A DNA stretch of 64,000 nucleotides from positions 66,309 through 130,308 of the forward strand of contig JBLNCI010000008.1 in the NCBI GenBank assembly GCA_050260515.1. The letters are read 5' to 3'. This document shows positions 22,033-32,661 of the stretch, in pieces. The position numbers and the translations under genes were made by a program. The stretch comes from DATJIG01 sp050260515. GTDB lineage: Bacteria > Pseudomonadota > Alphaproteobacteria > SMXQ01. Numbering within the stretch: position 1 is the stretch's first letter; the number at the start of each line of letters is the position of its first letter. Under the pieces are notes generated by a model. The model had not been told where the DNA came from. It saw only the letters and a program-made list of their open reading frames with translations, and did not search any database.

Positions 22033-22286
22033 GCGCCCAGCAGCCGGTCGAGCTCGCCCTGAGACTCGAGCGCGTACAGCTCGTCGCTGCCGCCGATCCC
22101 GTTTCCGTCGATGAAGATCTGCGGCACCGTGCGGCGGCCGCCCGAACGGCGAAGCATCTCCTCGCGCGCGCCCGGCACCATCGTGACGTCGATCTCGTCG
22201 AAGCCAGCTCCCTTGCGCTTCAGCAACGCCTTCGCGCGGGTGCAGAAGGGACAGAACGGGGTGGTGTACATCTCGATCTTCGGCAT
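22029..22286 (-). CDS. grxC: Glutaredoxin (GrxC type)
   Basis: An 85-residue dithiol glutaredoxin with the active site TTPFCPFCTRAK (C12, C15), the cis-Pro motif RTVPQIFI and the glutathione-binding GGSDELYALESQG. It reduces disulfides and glutathionylated proteins in the cytoplasm. Its stop overlaps the start of the nitrilase gene; comF lies upstream on the same strand. The comF-grxC-nitrilase order with a divergent methyltransferase is recurrent in alphaproteobacteria. Confidence 0.93.
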   Translation of the reverse strand: MPKIEMYTTPFCPFCTRAKALLKRKGAGFDEIDVTMVPGAREEMLRRSGGRRTVPQIFIDGNGIGGSDELYALESQGELDRLLGA

Positions 22287-22349
22287 TACGAACCTTGCTG
22301 GTGGACCAGCTTTCTATATGGGACGGCCAGGGCGCGAAACACAGGGCAA

Positions 22350-23120
22350 TCACTGCTCCCGGGTCACCCGCGCGAGCGTGAGTATATCAACGGAAACCGC
22401 GCCGCCACGCAGCAGTGCCCGCGCGCACACCGCCACCGTCGCGCCGGTCGTCAGCACGTCGTCGATCAGCAGCACCCGCCGGCCCTTCAGAGCCGCGCGC
22501 CGAGCGGGCGCAACCGCCCCGCGGAGGTTCGCAGCCCGGCCGCGGCGATCGAGACCGCCCTGGCTGGGCGTCGGCCGCGTGCGCACCAGCGCGTCGACCG
22601 CGACGTCTTTGCCGCACAACCGGCCGAGAGCCACCGCGAGCACCGCGGACTGATTGTAGCGGCGCGCGAACAGACGCCGGCGGTGGAGCGGCACAGGAAC
22701 GATGAGGTCGATGTCGGCCAGCAGTTCGCTGCCTGCACGGGAGAGCCAGCGCGCCAGCGTCGGCGCGGCGTCGAGGCGATCGCCGTGCTTGAACGCAATC
22801 ACCAGATCGCGGCCCACGTCCTTGTAGCGAAAGATCGCGCGTGCCCGCCGCCAAGGTGGCCGCGAGGCGATGCAGGCGCCGCACAGAAGGTGGCGGTCGC
22901 CCGCGGCCGCCGAAAGGGGTGTGCCGCAGGATGCGCACATCGGCGCCGCGATGAAGTCGACCCCGGGCCAGCAGGCGGAACACAGGGTCCCCGCGTCGGC
23001 GACGATGGCGCCGCACGCGAGGCAGCGCGGCGGCAACGCGACGTCAAGCAACCGCCCGCCGATCGCGCGCAGCCAGCGCGTCGCGGCGCGACCGCGCTCC
23101 GCTATTGCCTGCTCGGCCAT
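22350..23120 (-). CDS. comF: ComF family phosphoribosyltransferase-like protein
   Basis: A 256-residue protein with an N-terminal zinc-ribbon region (LPPRCLACGAIV, CSAC, CASCGTPL, CGAC). A C-terminal phosphoribosyltransferase fold follows, with the PRPP loop VLLIDDVLTTGATVAVCARAL and the ARRYNQS segment. ComF proteins take part in DNA uptake in competent species, but most alphaproteobacterial copies have no tested role. I chose the ATG at 23120, 7 bases after an AGGGG site; starts at 23165 or further upstream are possible. Confidence 0.85.
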   Translation of the reverse strand: MAEQAIAERGRAATRWLRAIGGRLLDVALPPRCLACGAIVADAGTLCSACWPGVDFIAAPMCASCGTPLSAAAGDRHLLCGACIASRPPWRRARAIFRYKDVGRDLVIAFKHGDRLDAAPTLARWLSRAGSELLADIDLIVPVPLHRRRLFARRYNQSAVLAVALGRLCGKDVAVDALVRTRPTPSQGGLDRRGRAANLRGAVAPARRAALKGRRVLLIDDVLTTGATVAVCARALLRGGAVSVDILTLARVTREQ

Positions 23121-23218
23121 ATCCCGACCCCTGAGGCCCGTCTTGATGAAGTGTAGCTTGGCCATGCCCGTCGCGCGCGGGCGTTTCGCACCCGCCATCA
23201 CCGTGCCATAACGGCCCC

Positions 23219-24154
23219 ATGAGCACGTCCGACCCCGCGAGGCCCTTCGACCGCCACGCCGTCCGTCGCCATCGCGACCGGGCGGCGGCTGGTTTCGACG
23301 CCCACGCCTTCCTGTTCGACGAGGTCGGCGACCGGCTGCTGGATCGGCTCGCGGATATCCGGCGGCCGTTTCCCCGCGTGCTCGAACTCGGCTGCCGGGA
23401 CGGGCGCCTGCGCGACCGGCTCTCGGTCGGGGGCGAGTTCCTGGTGCGCACCGACGTCTCCGAGCGGATGGCGCGCGCCGCCCACCGGCGGCACCCCGGC
23501 GCGCTGACGGCGGTCGCCGACGAGGAATTGCTGCCGTTCGCGGACGCCACATTCGATCTCGTGGTGAGCAATCTCTCGCTCCACTGGGTCAACGACCTGC
23601 CCGGGGCCCTCGCCCAGATCCGCCGCACGTTGCGCCCCGACGGGCTCCTGCTCGCGAGCCTGTTCGGCGGCGAGACGCTCACGGAACTGCGTCAGTCGCT
23701 TTTGAGCTCGGACATCGCGGTGTCGGATGGCGCGGGACCGCGGGTTTCGCCGTTCTGCGACGTGCGCGATGCAGCGCACCTCCTGTCGCGTGCGGGCTTC
23801 GCGCTTCCGGTCGCCGACGTCGACCGCATCTCCGTCACGTACGTGGATGCGCTCGCCCTCATGCGGGACCTGCGCGGTATGGGCGAGGCGAACGCACTCG
23901 ACCTGCGGCGCCGAGCGTTTACGCCGCGCGCGACGTTCGCCGCCACCGCGGAGCACTACGGCCACGCCTATCCCGCGGACGATCCGACCCGCATCCGCGC
24001 CACATTCGAGATCATCTATCTCGCGGCCTGGCAGCCGCACGAAAGCCAGCAGACACCGCTCCGCCCGGGGACGGCCACGACCCCTCTCGCGGACGCTCTG
24101 GGCACCCGGGAGCAGCCCGCGGGCGACTCCACCGGCGCGACGCCGCGCCGTTGA
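23219..24154 (+). CDS. SAM-dependent methyltransferase, NDUFAF5/BioC-like
   Basis: A 311-residue class I methyltransferase-fold protein. It has VLELGCRDGRLRDRL as motif I and the characteristic NLSLHWVNDLPGALAQIRRTLRPDGLLLASLFGGETLTELR stretch. That stretch is shared by BioC and by the mitochondrial complex I assembly factor NDUFAF5, whose alphaproteobacterial homologues sit beside comF and grxC as here. Motif I carries Arg where a Gly is usual (GCRDG). The C-terminal 40 residues are low-complexity. The stop codon lies inside the FNR-type palindrome of the next gene. Confidence 0.8.
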   Translation: MSTSDPARPFDRHAVRRHRDRAAAGFDAHAFLFDEVGDRLLDRLADIRRPFPRVLELGCRDGRLRDRLSVGGEFLVRTDVSERMARAAHRRHPGALTAVADEELLPFADATFDLVVSNLSLHWVNDLPGALAQIRRTLRPDGLLLASLFGGETLTELRQSLLSSDIAVSDGAGPRVSPFCDVRDAAHLLSRAGFALPVADVDRISVTYVDALALMRDLRGMGEANALDLRRRAFTPRATFAATAEHYGHAYPADDPTRIRATFEIIYLAAWQPHESQQTPLRPGTATTPLADALGTREQPAGDSTGATPRR

Positions 24155-24164
24155 CGCAGGTCAA
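24151..24164 (+). promoter_or_regulatory. FNR/FixK/Dnr-type operator upstream of the cytochrome c gene
   Basis: A perfect 14-base palindrome, TTGAC-GCAG-GTCAA, matches the Crp/Fnr-family pattern TTGAT-N4-ATCAA with a C/G variant. Its centre lies about 29 bases before a CCTAGG -10-like element (24184-24189), the spacing of class II activation, and 60 bases before the cytochrome ATG. The TGA within the left arm is also the stop codon of the upstream gene. Confidence 0.6.
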
Positions 24165-24216
24165 TGCCGCGCCATCGTGCTCTCCTAGGGTGGAACGAAC
24201 CTTGAGAGGAGACGCC

Positions 24217-24546
24217 ATGCTTGCCCGTTCGCTCCGGCTTGCGCCACTCGCCCTGCTGCTGTTCTCGACCGCGGCATACCCGCAGGCGCAGACCCGCGGC
24301 AACGCCGACCAGGGTCTGCGGCTCGCCAGGCAGTGGTGCACGACGTGCCACGTCGTCGAACCGGCGGGACGCGGAGGCGATGTCGGCCCGCCGTTCGCCG
24401 AGATCGCGAACCGTCCCGACCGCACCCCGCAGACGCTGCGTGCGTGGCTGAACGATCCGCACCCGCCGATGCCGAACCTCGGCCTGACGCGGACCGAAAT
24501 CGACGACATCATCGTCTACATGGAAAGCCTGCAGGGCCGGATGTAG
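24217..24546 (+). CDS. Small periplasmic c-type cytochrome
   Basis: A 109-residue monohaem cytochrome. A Sec signal peptide (about 1-26, LAPLALLLFSTAAYPQAQ) is followed by haem attachment motif CTTCH and a downstream PPMPNLGLT segment whose Met can serve as axial ligand. It is an electron carrier in the periplasm; its partner is unknown. GAGAGGAG 5 bases before the ATG is a strong ribosome-binding site. An FNR-type operator just upstream suggests oxygen-responsive expression. Confidence 0.9.
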   Translation: MLARSLRLAPLALLLFSTAAYPQAQTRGNADQGLRLARQWCTTCHVVEPAGRGGDVGPPFAEIANRPDRTPQTLRAWLNDPHPPMPNLGLTRTEIDDIIVYMESLQGRM

Positions 24547-24558
24547 CGCGGCGCTCGG

Positions 24559-24963
24559 CTACAGGAAATCCCGCAGCATTGGGATCAGCGGCTCGTCGGC
24601 GGGCGGCATCGCATAGTCGCGCAGCTTCTGCGGGTAAACCCATTTCAGGGTCTGGCCCTCGCGCGGGGTCGGGATGCCGTTCCACTTGCGGCAGAGATAG
24701 AGCGGCATCAAGAGGTGGAAATCGGGATAGCCGTGCGACGCGAACACGAACGGCCCGAGGCAGCTCTCCGAGACGTCGATGTCGAGCTCCTCCTTGAGCT
24801 CACGCACCAGCGCGGCCTCCGGCGTCTCGCCCTCGTGAATCTTCCCGCCGGGGAACTCCCACAGTCCGGCCATCGGCTTGCCCTCCGGGCGCTGAGCGAT
24901 CAGCACGCGGCCATCGCTGTCCACCAGAGCCACGGCGGCAACCAGCACGATCCGCTTCGTCAT
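24559..24963 (-). CDS. mutT: Nudix hydrolase, MutT type (8-oxo-dGTP diphosphatase)
   Basis: A 134-residue sanitising enzyme. It shows the Nudix box from GGKIHEGETPEAALVREL to KEELDI and the MutT-type N-terminus VLIAQRPEGKPMAGLWEFPGGK. Family members hydrolyse 8-oxo-dGTP to prevent A:T to C:G mutation. The ATG at 24963 overlaps the stop of the GNAT gene (ATGA), and argJ lies upstream. This argJ-GNAT-mutT order recurs in alphaproteobacteria. Confidence 0.92.
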   Translation of the reverse strand: MTKRIVLVAAVALVDSDGRVLIAQRPEGKPMAGLWEFPGGKIHEGETPEAALVRELKEELDIDVSESCLGPFVFASHGYPDFHLLMPLYLCRKWNGIPTPREGQTLKWVYPQKLRDYAMPPADEPLIPMLRDFL

Positions 24964-25508
24964 TCGCGGCCGACCGCCTGACTGAGAGCAGCGCGCGCGA
25001 AGCTCGCCCGCGTCGCCTTGAACACGAGCACCTCGCGGTCGCCGCCCCGCGCCGGCGCGGGGCGCGTCGCCCGTCCCTCGACCTCGAAGCCCGCCTTCAC
25101 CAGGACGCCGACGGAGCGCGCGTTGTCGACGAACACCTCCGCCCGGAGCTCGGGGAGTTTCAGATCGCCGACGGCGAAGCGCACCACGCGCCGCACCGCC
25201 TCGCTCATGTAGCCCTGACCCCAGTGGTCGACGCCGAGCCAGTATCCGATCTCGCCCGACCGCTCGGTGACTTTGATGGAAACGACGCCGATCAGGTCGG
25301 TCTCGCCCTTGCGCACCACCGCAAAGGCGCGCTCGCCGCGCCGGGCCAGAGTGTCGAACCAGTCCGACACCTGGGCCTCGCTCAGCGGATGCGGCACGAA
25401 GCACGTCATCTCGGCGACGCGGGCGTCGCCGGCGAGCACGGCGATGCGGGGAATGTCCTGGCGGGCGACCGGACGCAGCACGAGACGTGGCGTCGCGAGC
25501 TCCGTCAC
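24960..25508 (-). CDS. GNAT family acetyltransferase, RimJ/RimL type
   Basis: A 182-residue N-acetyltransferase of the RimJ/RimL group. Visible segments are the N-terminal ATPRLVLRPVARQDIPRIAVLAGD, the acetyl-CoA-binding region GEIGYWLGVDHWGQGYMSEAVRRVVRFA and the C-terminal NARSVGVLVKAGFEVEGRATR. Substrate unknown (ribosomal protein N-termini or small molecules in the family). The start is GTG at 25508, two bases after the argJ stop; the stop overlaps mutT. Confidence 0.87.
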   Translation of the reverse strand: MTELATPRLVLRPVARQDIPRIAVLAGDARVAEMTCFVPHPLSEAQVSDWFDTLARRGERAFAVVRKGETDLIGVVSIKVTERSGEIGYWLGVDHWGQGYMSEAVRRVVRFAVGDLKLPELRAEVFVDNARSVGVLVKAGFEVEGRATRPAPARGGDREVLVFKATRASFARAALSQAVGRE

Positions 25509-25510
25509 GG

Positions 25511-26746
25511 TCAGCTCCGGTACCCGATGTTGATGTCGATGTACCGGTGCGTCATGTCGCAGGTCCAGACCGTGGCCCGGCCCCGTCCGCGCGCGCCGGC
25601 ATCGATGACGATGTCGATGTTCTGGCCCTTCATGTGCTCGGCGACCGGCATCTCGTCGTAGTCGGGACGCACGGCGCCCGCCTGGGTGATCGGGACGCCG
25701 CCGATGGCGATCTTGAGCCGATCCATGTCGCAGGGCTCGCCCGACTTGCCGACGGCCGCGACGATGCGGCCCCAGTTGGCGTCGGAGCCGGCGATCGCCG
25801 TCTTGACCAGCGGCGAGTTGGCGACCGCGAGCCCGATGCGGCGCGCGCTGTCGTCCGATCGGGCGCCGGTCACGGCGATGCTGACGAACTTCGTCGCGCC
25901 CTCGCCGTCGCGGATCACCTGATGGGCGAGGTCGCGCAGCACTTCCTCGAGCTTCTGCCGGAAATCCTTGAGCTTGGCGTCGGTGGCGGAGCGGACAGGC
26001 GGATGCTCCGGCCCCTTGCCGGTCGCGACCAACAGCACCGTGTCCGAGGTCGACGTGTCGGAATCGACGGTGATCGCGTTGAACGTCCGGTCGGCCGCCG
26101 GCCGCAGCAGCGACCGCAGCACCGCCGCGGGCAGTTTCGCGTCGGTGAAGACGTACCCGAGCATCGTCCCCATGTTGGGAGCGATCATGCCGGAACCCTT
26201 GATGATGCCGGCGATGTTCACGGTCGCCTTGCCGATGCGCGCGGTCCGCGCCGAGCCCTTCGGGAAGGTGTCGGTGGTCATGATCGCCCGCGCGGCGGTC
26301 TCCCAGTCGACCTCCGCTCCGCCGAAGGTGTCGGGCAGCACCGCGGTGATCTTCTCGTCCGGGAGCGGCACGCCGATGACGCCGGTCGACGACACGAACA
26401 CCTCGGTCGCCTTGCAGCCGAGAACTTTAGCGGCCGCCGCCGCGGTGCGCTTCACCGAGGCCATGCCGATCTTGCCGGTGAAGGCGTTGGCGTTGCCGGC
26501 GTTGACGACGAGACCGCGGGCACGGCCCGCCTTCGCGCACTGCTGGTCCCACAGCACCGGAGCCGCAGCGGCGGCCGAACGGGTGAAGACCCCGGCGATC
26601 TGCGAGCCGGGCGCGAGCTCCGCCACCATGAGATCGGTGCGGCCCTGGTAGCGGATGCCGCAGGCGGCGGTGTGGAGCCGGACGCCGGCGATTTGGGGCA
26701 GGTCGGGAAACCGCTCGGGCGCGAGCGGGGAGACGGCATGAGTCAT
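25511..26746 (-). CDS. argJ: Bifunctional glutamate N-acetyltransferase / N-acetylornithine acetyltransferase
   Basis: Recycles the acetyl group in arginine synthesis and can also acetylate glutamate with acetyl-CoA. The 411-residue precursor cleaves itself before a nucleophilic Thr; here the site reads KGSGMIAPNMGTML with T194 (usual MATML, so the preceding residue is Gly). The N-terminal RTDLMVAEL and NANAFTG segments are normal. It begins the argJ-GNAT-mutT run; the parvulin gene lies 44 bases upstream on the same strand. Confidence 0.95.
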   Translation of the reverse strand: MTHAVSPLAPERFPDLPQIAGVRLHTAACGIRYQGRTDLMVAELAPGSQIAGVFTRSAAAAAPVLWDQQCAKAGRARGLVVNAGNANAFTGKIGMASVKRTAAAAAKVLGCKATEVFVSSTGVIGVPLPDEKITAVLPDTFGGAEVDWETAARAIMTTDTFPKGSARTARIGKATVNIAGIIKGSGMIAPNMGTMLGYVFTDAKLPAAVLRSLLRPAADRTFNAITVDSDTSTSDTVLLVATGKGPEHPPVRSATDAKLKDFRQKLEEVLRDLAHQVIRDGEGATKFVSIAVTGARSDDSARRIGLAVANSPLVKTAIAGSDANWGRIVAAVGKSGEPCDMDRLKIAIGGVPITQAGAVRPDYDEMPVAEHMKGQNIDIVIDAGARGRGRATVWTCDMTHRYIDINIGYRS

Positions 26747-26790
26747 GGTCGGAGTTGCTTTGCGGCGTTATCGTTGACTTAGCTCAGTGA

Positions 26791-27684
26791 TCAGCGGGCC
26801 TGGGGCAGCGGCGCGCTGCCGTCCGGCGACAGGCGCTCGATCTTGGCGCCGTTGCGCAGACGAGTGCGCTCGGCACCCTCCACGTCCTCGCTCAGGGCCT
26901 GTTGGATCTCGTCGCGCTTCTCGTCGTAGCTCGGCTTGTAGTCGGCCTGAACGTCGTCGATCCGGATCACGTGCCAGCCGAACTGGGTCTGCACCGGCGC
27001 CCGCGACGTTTCGCCCTTCTTCATCGCAAACGCGGCGTCGCCGAACGGACCGACGACCTGCTCCTTGCTGATCCAGCCGAGATCGCCGCCGGCCTGGGCG
27101 GAGCCGTCCTGGGAGCGCTCCTTTGCGAGCTTCGCGAAATCGCCGCCCTTGGCGAGCTCGCGGATCACGTCGACCGCGTCCTCCCGGGTCTTCACCAGGA
27201 TGTGGCGGGCATGGACGCGCGTCTCCGGCTTCATCTGCGTCAGCATCTCGGCGTAACGCTTCTGCATCGCGGCCTCGGTGACGGTCTTCTCCATGCGCTT
27301 CATCAGGAACGTCTGCTCGAGCACGCGGTCCTCGAGGTCCTTCATCCGCGCCTTGTAGTCGGGATCGTTGGCGAGGCCGTCCTTGCGCGCGGCGGTCGCC
27401 ATCAGCTTGCGATCGATCACGCGATCCAGCAGCACCGGCCACAGCGCCTCGACCGGCATCTGCCGGAACTGCGGCGGCAACGTGTCGGCTTCGCGGAGGA
27501 CATCCGAGCGCAGCACGGCTTCGCCGTTGACGCGGCCGACGATGGGATCGGCCGAGGCGTTGGCGGCGGGCGCCGCCTTGGGGGCGGCGGTCTGCGCGGC
27601 GGCCGGCGTCGCGATAGACGCCGCCAGCGTCAACGATCCGACAAGCAGCAATGAAAACGATGCGGTACCAGCGGCGCGGACCAT
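26791..27684 (-). CDS. Exported parvulin-type peptidyl-prolyl isomerase
   Basis: A 297-residue periplasmic foldase. A signal peptide (about 1-31, SLLLVGSLTLAASIATPAAAQ) and a SurA/PrsA-like helical N-domain lead to one parvulin domain (about 155-250). That domain contains ARHILVKTREDAVDVIRELAKGGDF, GGDLGWISKEQ and FGWHVIRIDDV. It probably assists outer-membrane or exported protein folding. GGAG 6 bases before the ATG at 27684 fixes the start; an upstream in-frame start at 27765 would bury the signal peptide. Confidence 0.9.
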   Translation of the reverse strand: MVRAAGTASFSLLLVGSLTLAASIATPAAAQTAAPKAAPAANASADPIVGRVNGEAVLRSDVLREADTLPPQFRQMPVEALWPVLLDRVIDRKLMATAARKDGLANDPDYKARMKDLEDRVLEQTFLMKRMEKTVTEAAMQKRYAEMLTQMKPETRVHARHILVKTREDAVDVIRELAKGGDFAKLAKERSQDGSAQAGGDLGWISKEQVVGPFGDAAFAMKKGETSRAPVQTQFGWHVIRIDDVQADYKPSYDEKRDEIQQALSEDVEGAERTRLRNGAKIERLSPDGSAPLPQAR

Positions 27685-27863
27685 GGAGTCTCCGGGGAGA
27701 TACTGAGGGAAATGTCCCGTACGTGCGGGATGGGGCCACATGCGCCCGTCGCGGGATAAATGCACATCGCCGCGACGGACACAAGGACGCCGCCGTACCC
27801 ACCGAAGCGTGCGAAAATCCCGGCAAACCGCGCGGAACTGCTGGTAAATTGCCGGCGCGCGCG

Positions 27864-27892
27864 TTGACAGTGACGGGCCCCGCCTCTATCTC
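27864..27892 (+). promoter_or_regulatory. Promoter of secA
   Basis: TTGACA (27864-27869), a 17-base spacer and TATCTC (27887-27892) form the best sigma-70-type match in the window. It lies about 88 bases before the secA ATG, leaving a leader of about 80 bases. Confidence 0.65.
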
Positions 27893-27979
27893 AATGGAGC
27901 CCGGCGACCAGACCCTCTCCATCGTCGCGCCGCCCCGGTCGCAAAACGGGTTCCGTCCCTTATCGCGTCAAGGATCACC

Positions 27980-30700
<2,721 letters not shown>

Positions 30701-30751
30701 TCGGCTGAGGCATCCGCTTTCGCGTAGTCGCCGACCGGCCTGCGCGTACGT

Positions 30752-31675
30752 CTACCGGCGCGGCGGCTCGTCCGCCCACTCGACCCGCGTCCCGTGCGCC
30801 TCCAGCGCCCGGACGATACGGTCCTCGCCCGGCATCCGCTCGAGCTCGCTGCGCGGGACGGTGTACCGCGCCACCGGCGGGTCCGCCGACACCAGCTTCC
30901 GCAGCTTGCTGTGGTGACCGAAGACGCCGTCGACGTCGAAGTCGCCATGGAGGAAGCGCCCGACGTGCTCGACGGAGAAGGCGCGGGCGAGACCCAACGG
31001 CGCGAATCGAAGACCGTTCCGCTCGAGCTCGTCGCGCATCACCGTGCACAACTGCACGTCCTCGAGTGTGATGTCGTCGGGCCACTTCATCTGCCACGGC
31101 GGTCCGACGATCGTCGATTCGGGCGGCACCACGTACGGAATGCCGAGCTGACGCGGCGCGTCCATCAGCCGCTTGCTGCGCAGGCTGAATCCGCCGTTGT
31201 AGACCACCTGGACGCGGGTATCCGCCGCGCCTGCGAACTTCTGCCACTCGAAGCCCCGGTAGAACCGGTCCTCCGACGGCCCGATCACCCGTGCGAAATG
31301 ATTGGGCGCGCCGATGTAGTCCCAGTCGAGGAACTCGGGCCGCCAGTTGCCGCCGCTCACGACCCAGCCGTCGTCCTGGACCACCAGCGCGAAGTCGGTC
31401 TCGATGAAGTCGCCCAAGGCATAGAGCACGAACAGCGAGTATTCGGTGTAGCCGAACGGGACGACGCTCACGTGCTCGACCCACTCCGGGGTCCCCGCCG
31501 GCCGCTCCGGTGAGATCAACAGTGCGCGCGAGCCGGGCAGCTCGCTGCAACTGCGGACGATGGCGCGGACCGCGCCCTCGGCGACGCTCTGGAGACCGGT
31601 GACGCTGACGACGGTGATCCGCCGAAAGTCCCCTTCCCAGCGGCGGCGATCGCCGTCCTCGGTCCCGTTCGTCAC
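30752..31675 (-). CDS. DUF5672-like protein, possible glycosyltransferase
   Basis: A 307-residue cytoplasmic protein. The segment VQDDGWVVSGGNWRPEFLDWDYIGAPNHF followed by VVYNGGFSLRSKRLMDA matches the DUF5672 family, found with sugar-transfer genes. The QDDG and NGGFSLRS motifs recall the metal- and acceptor-binding parts of GT-A-fold glycosyltransferases. Activity is not proven. It is divergent from cysD and convergent with secA, and shares the surface-polysaccharide theme of the sulfation genes next door. The start is a GTG at 31675; another GTG at 31696 is possible. Confidence 0.7.
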   Translation of the reverse strand: MTNGTEDGDRRRWEGDFRRITVVSVTGLQSVAEGAVRAIVRSCSELPGSRALLISPERPAGTPEWVEHVSVVPFGYTEYSLFVLYALGDFIETDFALVVQDDGWVVSGGNWRPEFLDWDYIGAPNHFARVIGPSEDRFYRGFEWQKFAGAADTRVQVVYNGGFSLRSKRLMDAPRQLGIPYVVPPESTIVGPPWQMKWPDDITLEDVQLCTVMRDELERNGLRFAPLGLARAFSVEHVGRFLHGDFDVDGVFGHHSKLRKLVSADPPVARYTVPRSELERMPGEDRIVRALEAHGTRVEWADEPPRR

Positions 31676-31761
31676 TTTTCCGTGCCCCCGGCGCACCCCT
31701 TTGAGATGATGTATACCATAGCGCGATCACCGCGCCCGACATCCGCCGCACCACGCCGCTC

Positions 31762-32661
31762 GTGAAAAGCAAGAAGCTGCAAGCCCTCGAATCCGAAGCG
31801 ATCGGCGTCTTCTGGGAGATCGCGTCCGAGTTCCGCCGTCCGGTGCTGCTCTATTCGATCGGCAAGGATTCGGCGGTGATGCTCCACATCGCGCTCAAGG
31901 CGTTCAGCCCCGGACGGCTGCCGTTCCCGGTCCTGCACGTCGATACCGGCTGGAAATTCCGCGAGATGATCGCGTTCCGCGACGAGACCGCGCGCCGGCT
32001 CGGGCTCGACCTCATCGTCCACAGGAACAAGACCGGGATTGCGCAGGGCATCGATCCGATCCGATCCGGCTCCGCCCTCCACACCCACGTCATGAAGACC
32101 GAGGCGCTGAAACAGGCGCTGACGAAGCACGGCTTCGACGCCGCGTTCGGGGGCGCCCGTCGCGACGAGGAGAAGAGCCGCGCCAAGGAGCGGATCCTGT
32201 CGTTCCGCTCCGCGGACCACGCCTGGAACCCGCGCAACCAGCGCCCCGAGCTGTGGCGCCTGTTCAACACCCGCATCAAGCCGGGCGAATCGGTCCGGGC
32301 CTTCCCGCTCTCGAACTGGACCGAGCTCGACGTCTGGGAATACATCGCCGCCGAGAATATCCCCGTCGTACCGCTGTACTTCGCGCGCGAGCGCCCGGTC
32401 GTGCGCCGCGCCGGTACGTGGATCATGGTCGACGACGAGCGCCTGCCGCTCGACGCAGGCGAGGCTCCAGAGCTGCGCGAGGTCCGGTTCCGGACGCTCG
32501 GCTGCTACCCGCTGACGGGGGCGATCGAATCGTCGGCGGCCTCGCTCGATGCGATTATCGCCGAGCTCAAGGCCGCGCGGCATTCTGAGCGCGAAGGGCG
32601 CCTGATCGACAGCGACGAGGCGTCGTCGATGGAGAAAAAGAAGCGCGAGGGCTACTTCTGA
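31762..32661 (+). CDS. cysD: Sulfate adenylyltransferase subunit 2
   Basis: ATP-pyrophosphatase subunit (299 residues) that adenylates sulfate to APS. It shows the PP-loop YSIGKDSAVMLHIALKAF, HVDTGWKFREM, FGGARRDEEKSRAKER and the C-terminal AASSMEKKKREGYF-like tail typical of CysD. The start is a GTG at 31762 with no clear ribosome-binding site; no in-frame ATG lies close upstream. It overlaps cysNC by one base (TGATG). With the fused APS kinase it makes PAPS. Confidence 0.95.
   Translation: MKSKKLQALESEAIGVFWEIASEFRRPVLLYSIGKDSAVMLHIALKAFSPGRLPFPVLHVDTGWKFREMIAFRDETARRLGLDLIVHRNKTGIAQGIDPIRSGSALHTHVMKTEALKQALTKHGFDAAFGGARRDEEKSRAKERILSFRSADHAWNPRNQRPELWRLFNTRIKPGESVRAFPLSNWTELDVWEYIAAENIPVVPLYFARERPVVRRAGTWIMVDDERLPLDAGEAPELREVRFRTLGCYPLTGAIESSAASLDAIIAELKAARHSEREGRLIDSDEASSMEKKKREGYF

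Noticed and set aside
31690..31762. Possible operator or promoter in the AT-rich stretch between the DUF5672 gene and cysD (GTATACCATAG)
   Set aside because: TATACC/TATACA elements are present on both strands but no -35 at the right spacing and no clean palindrome could be found.
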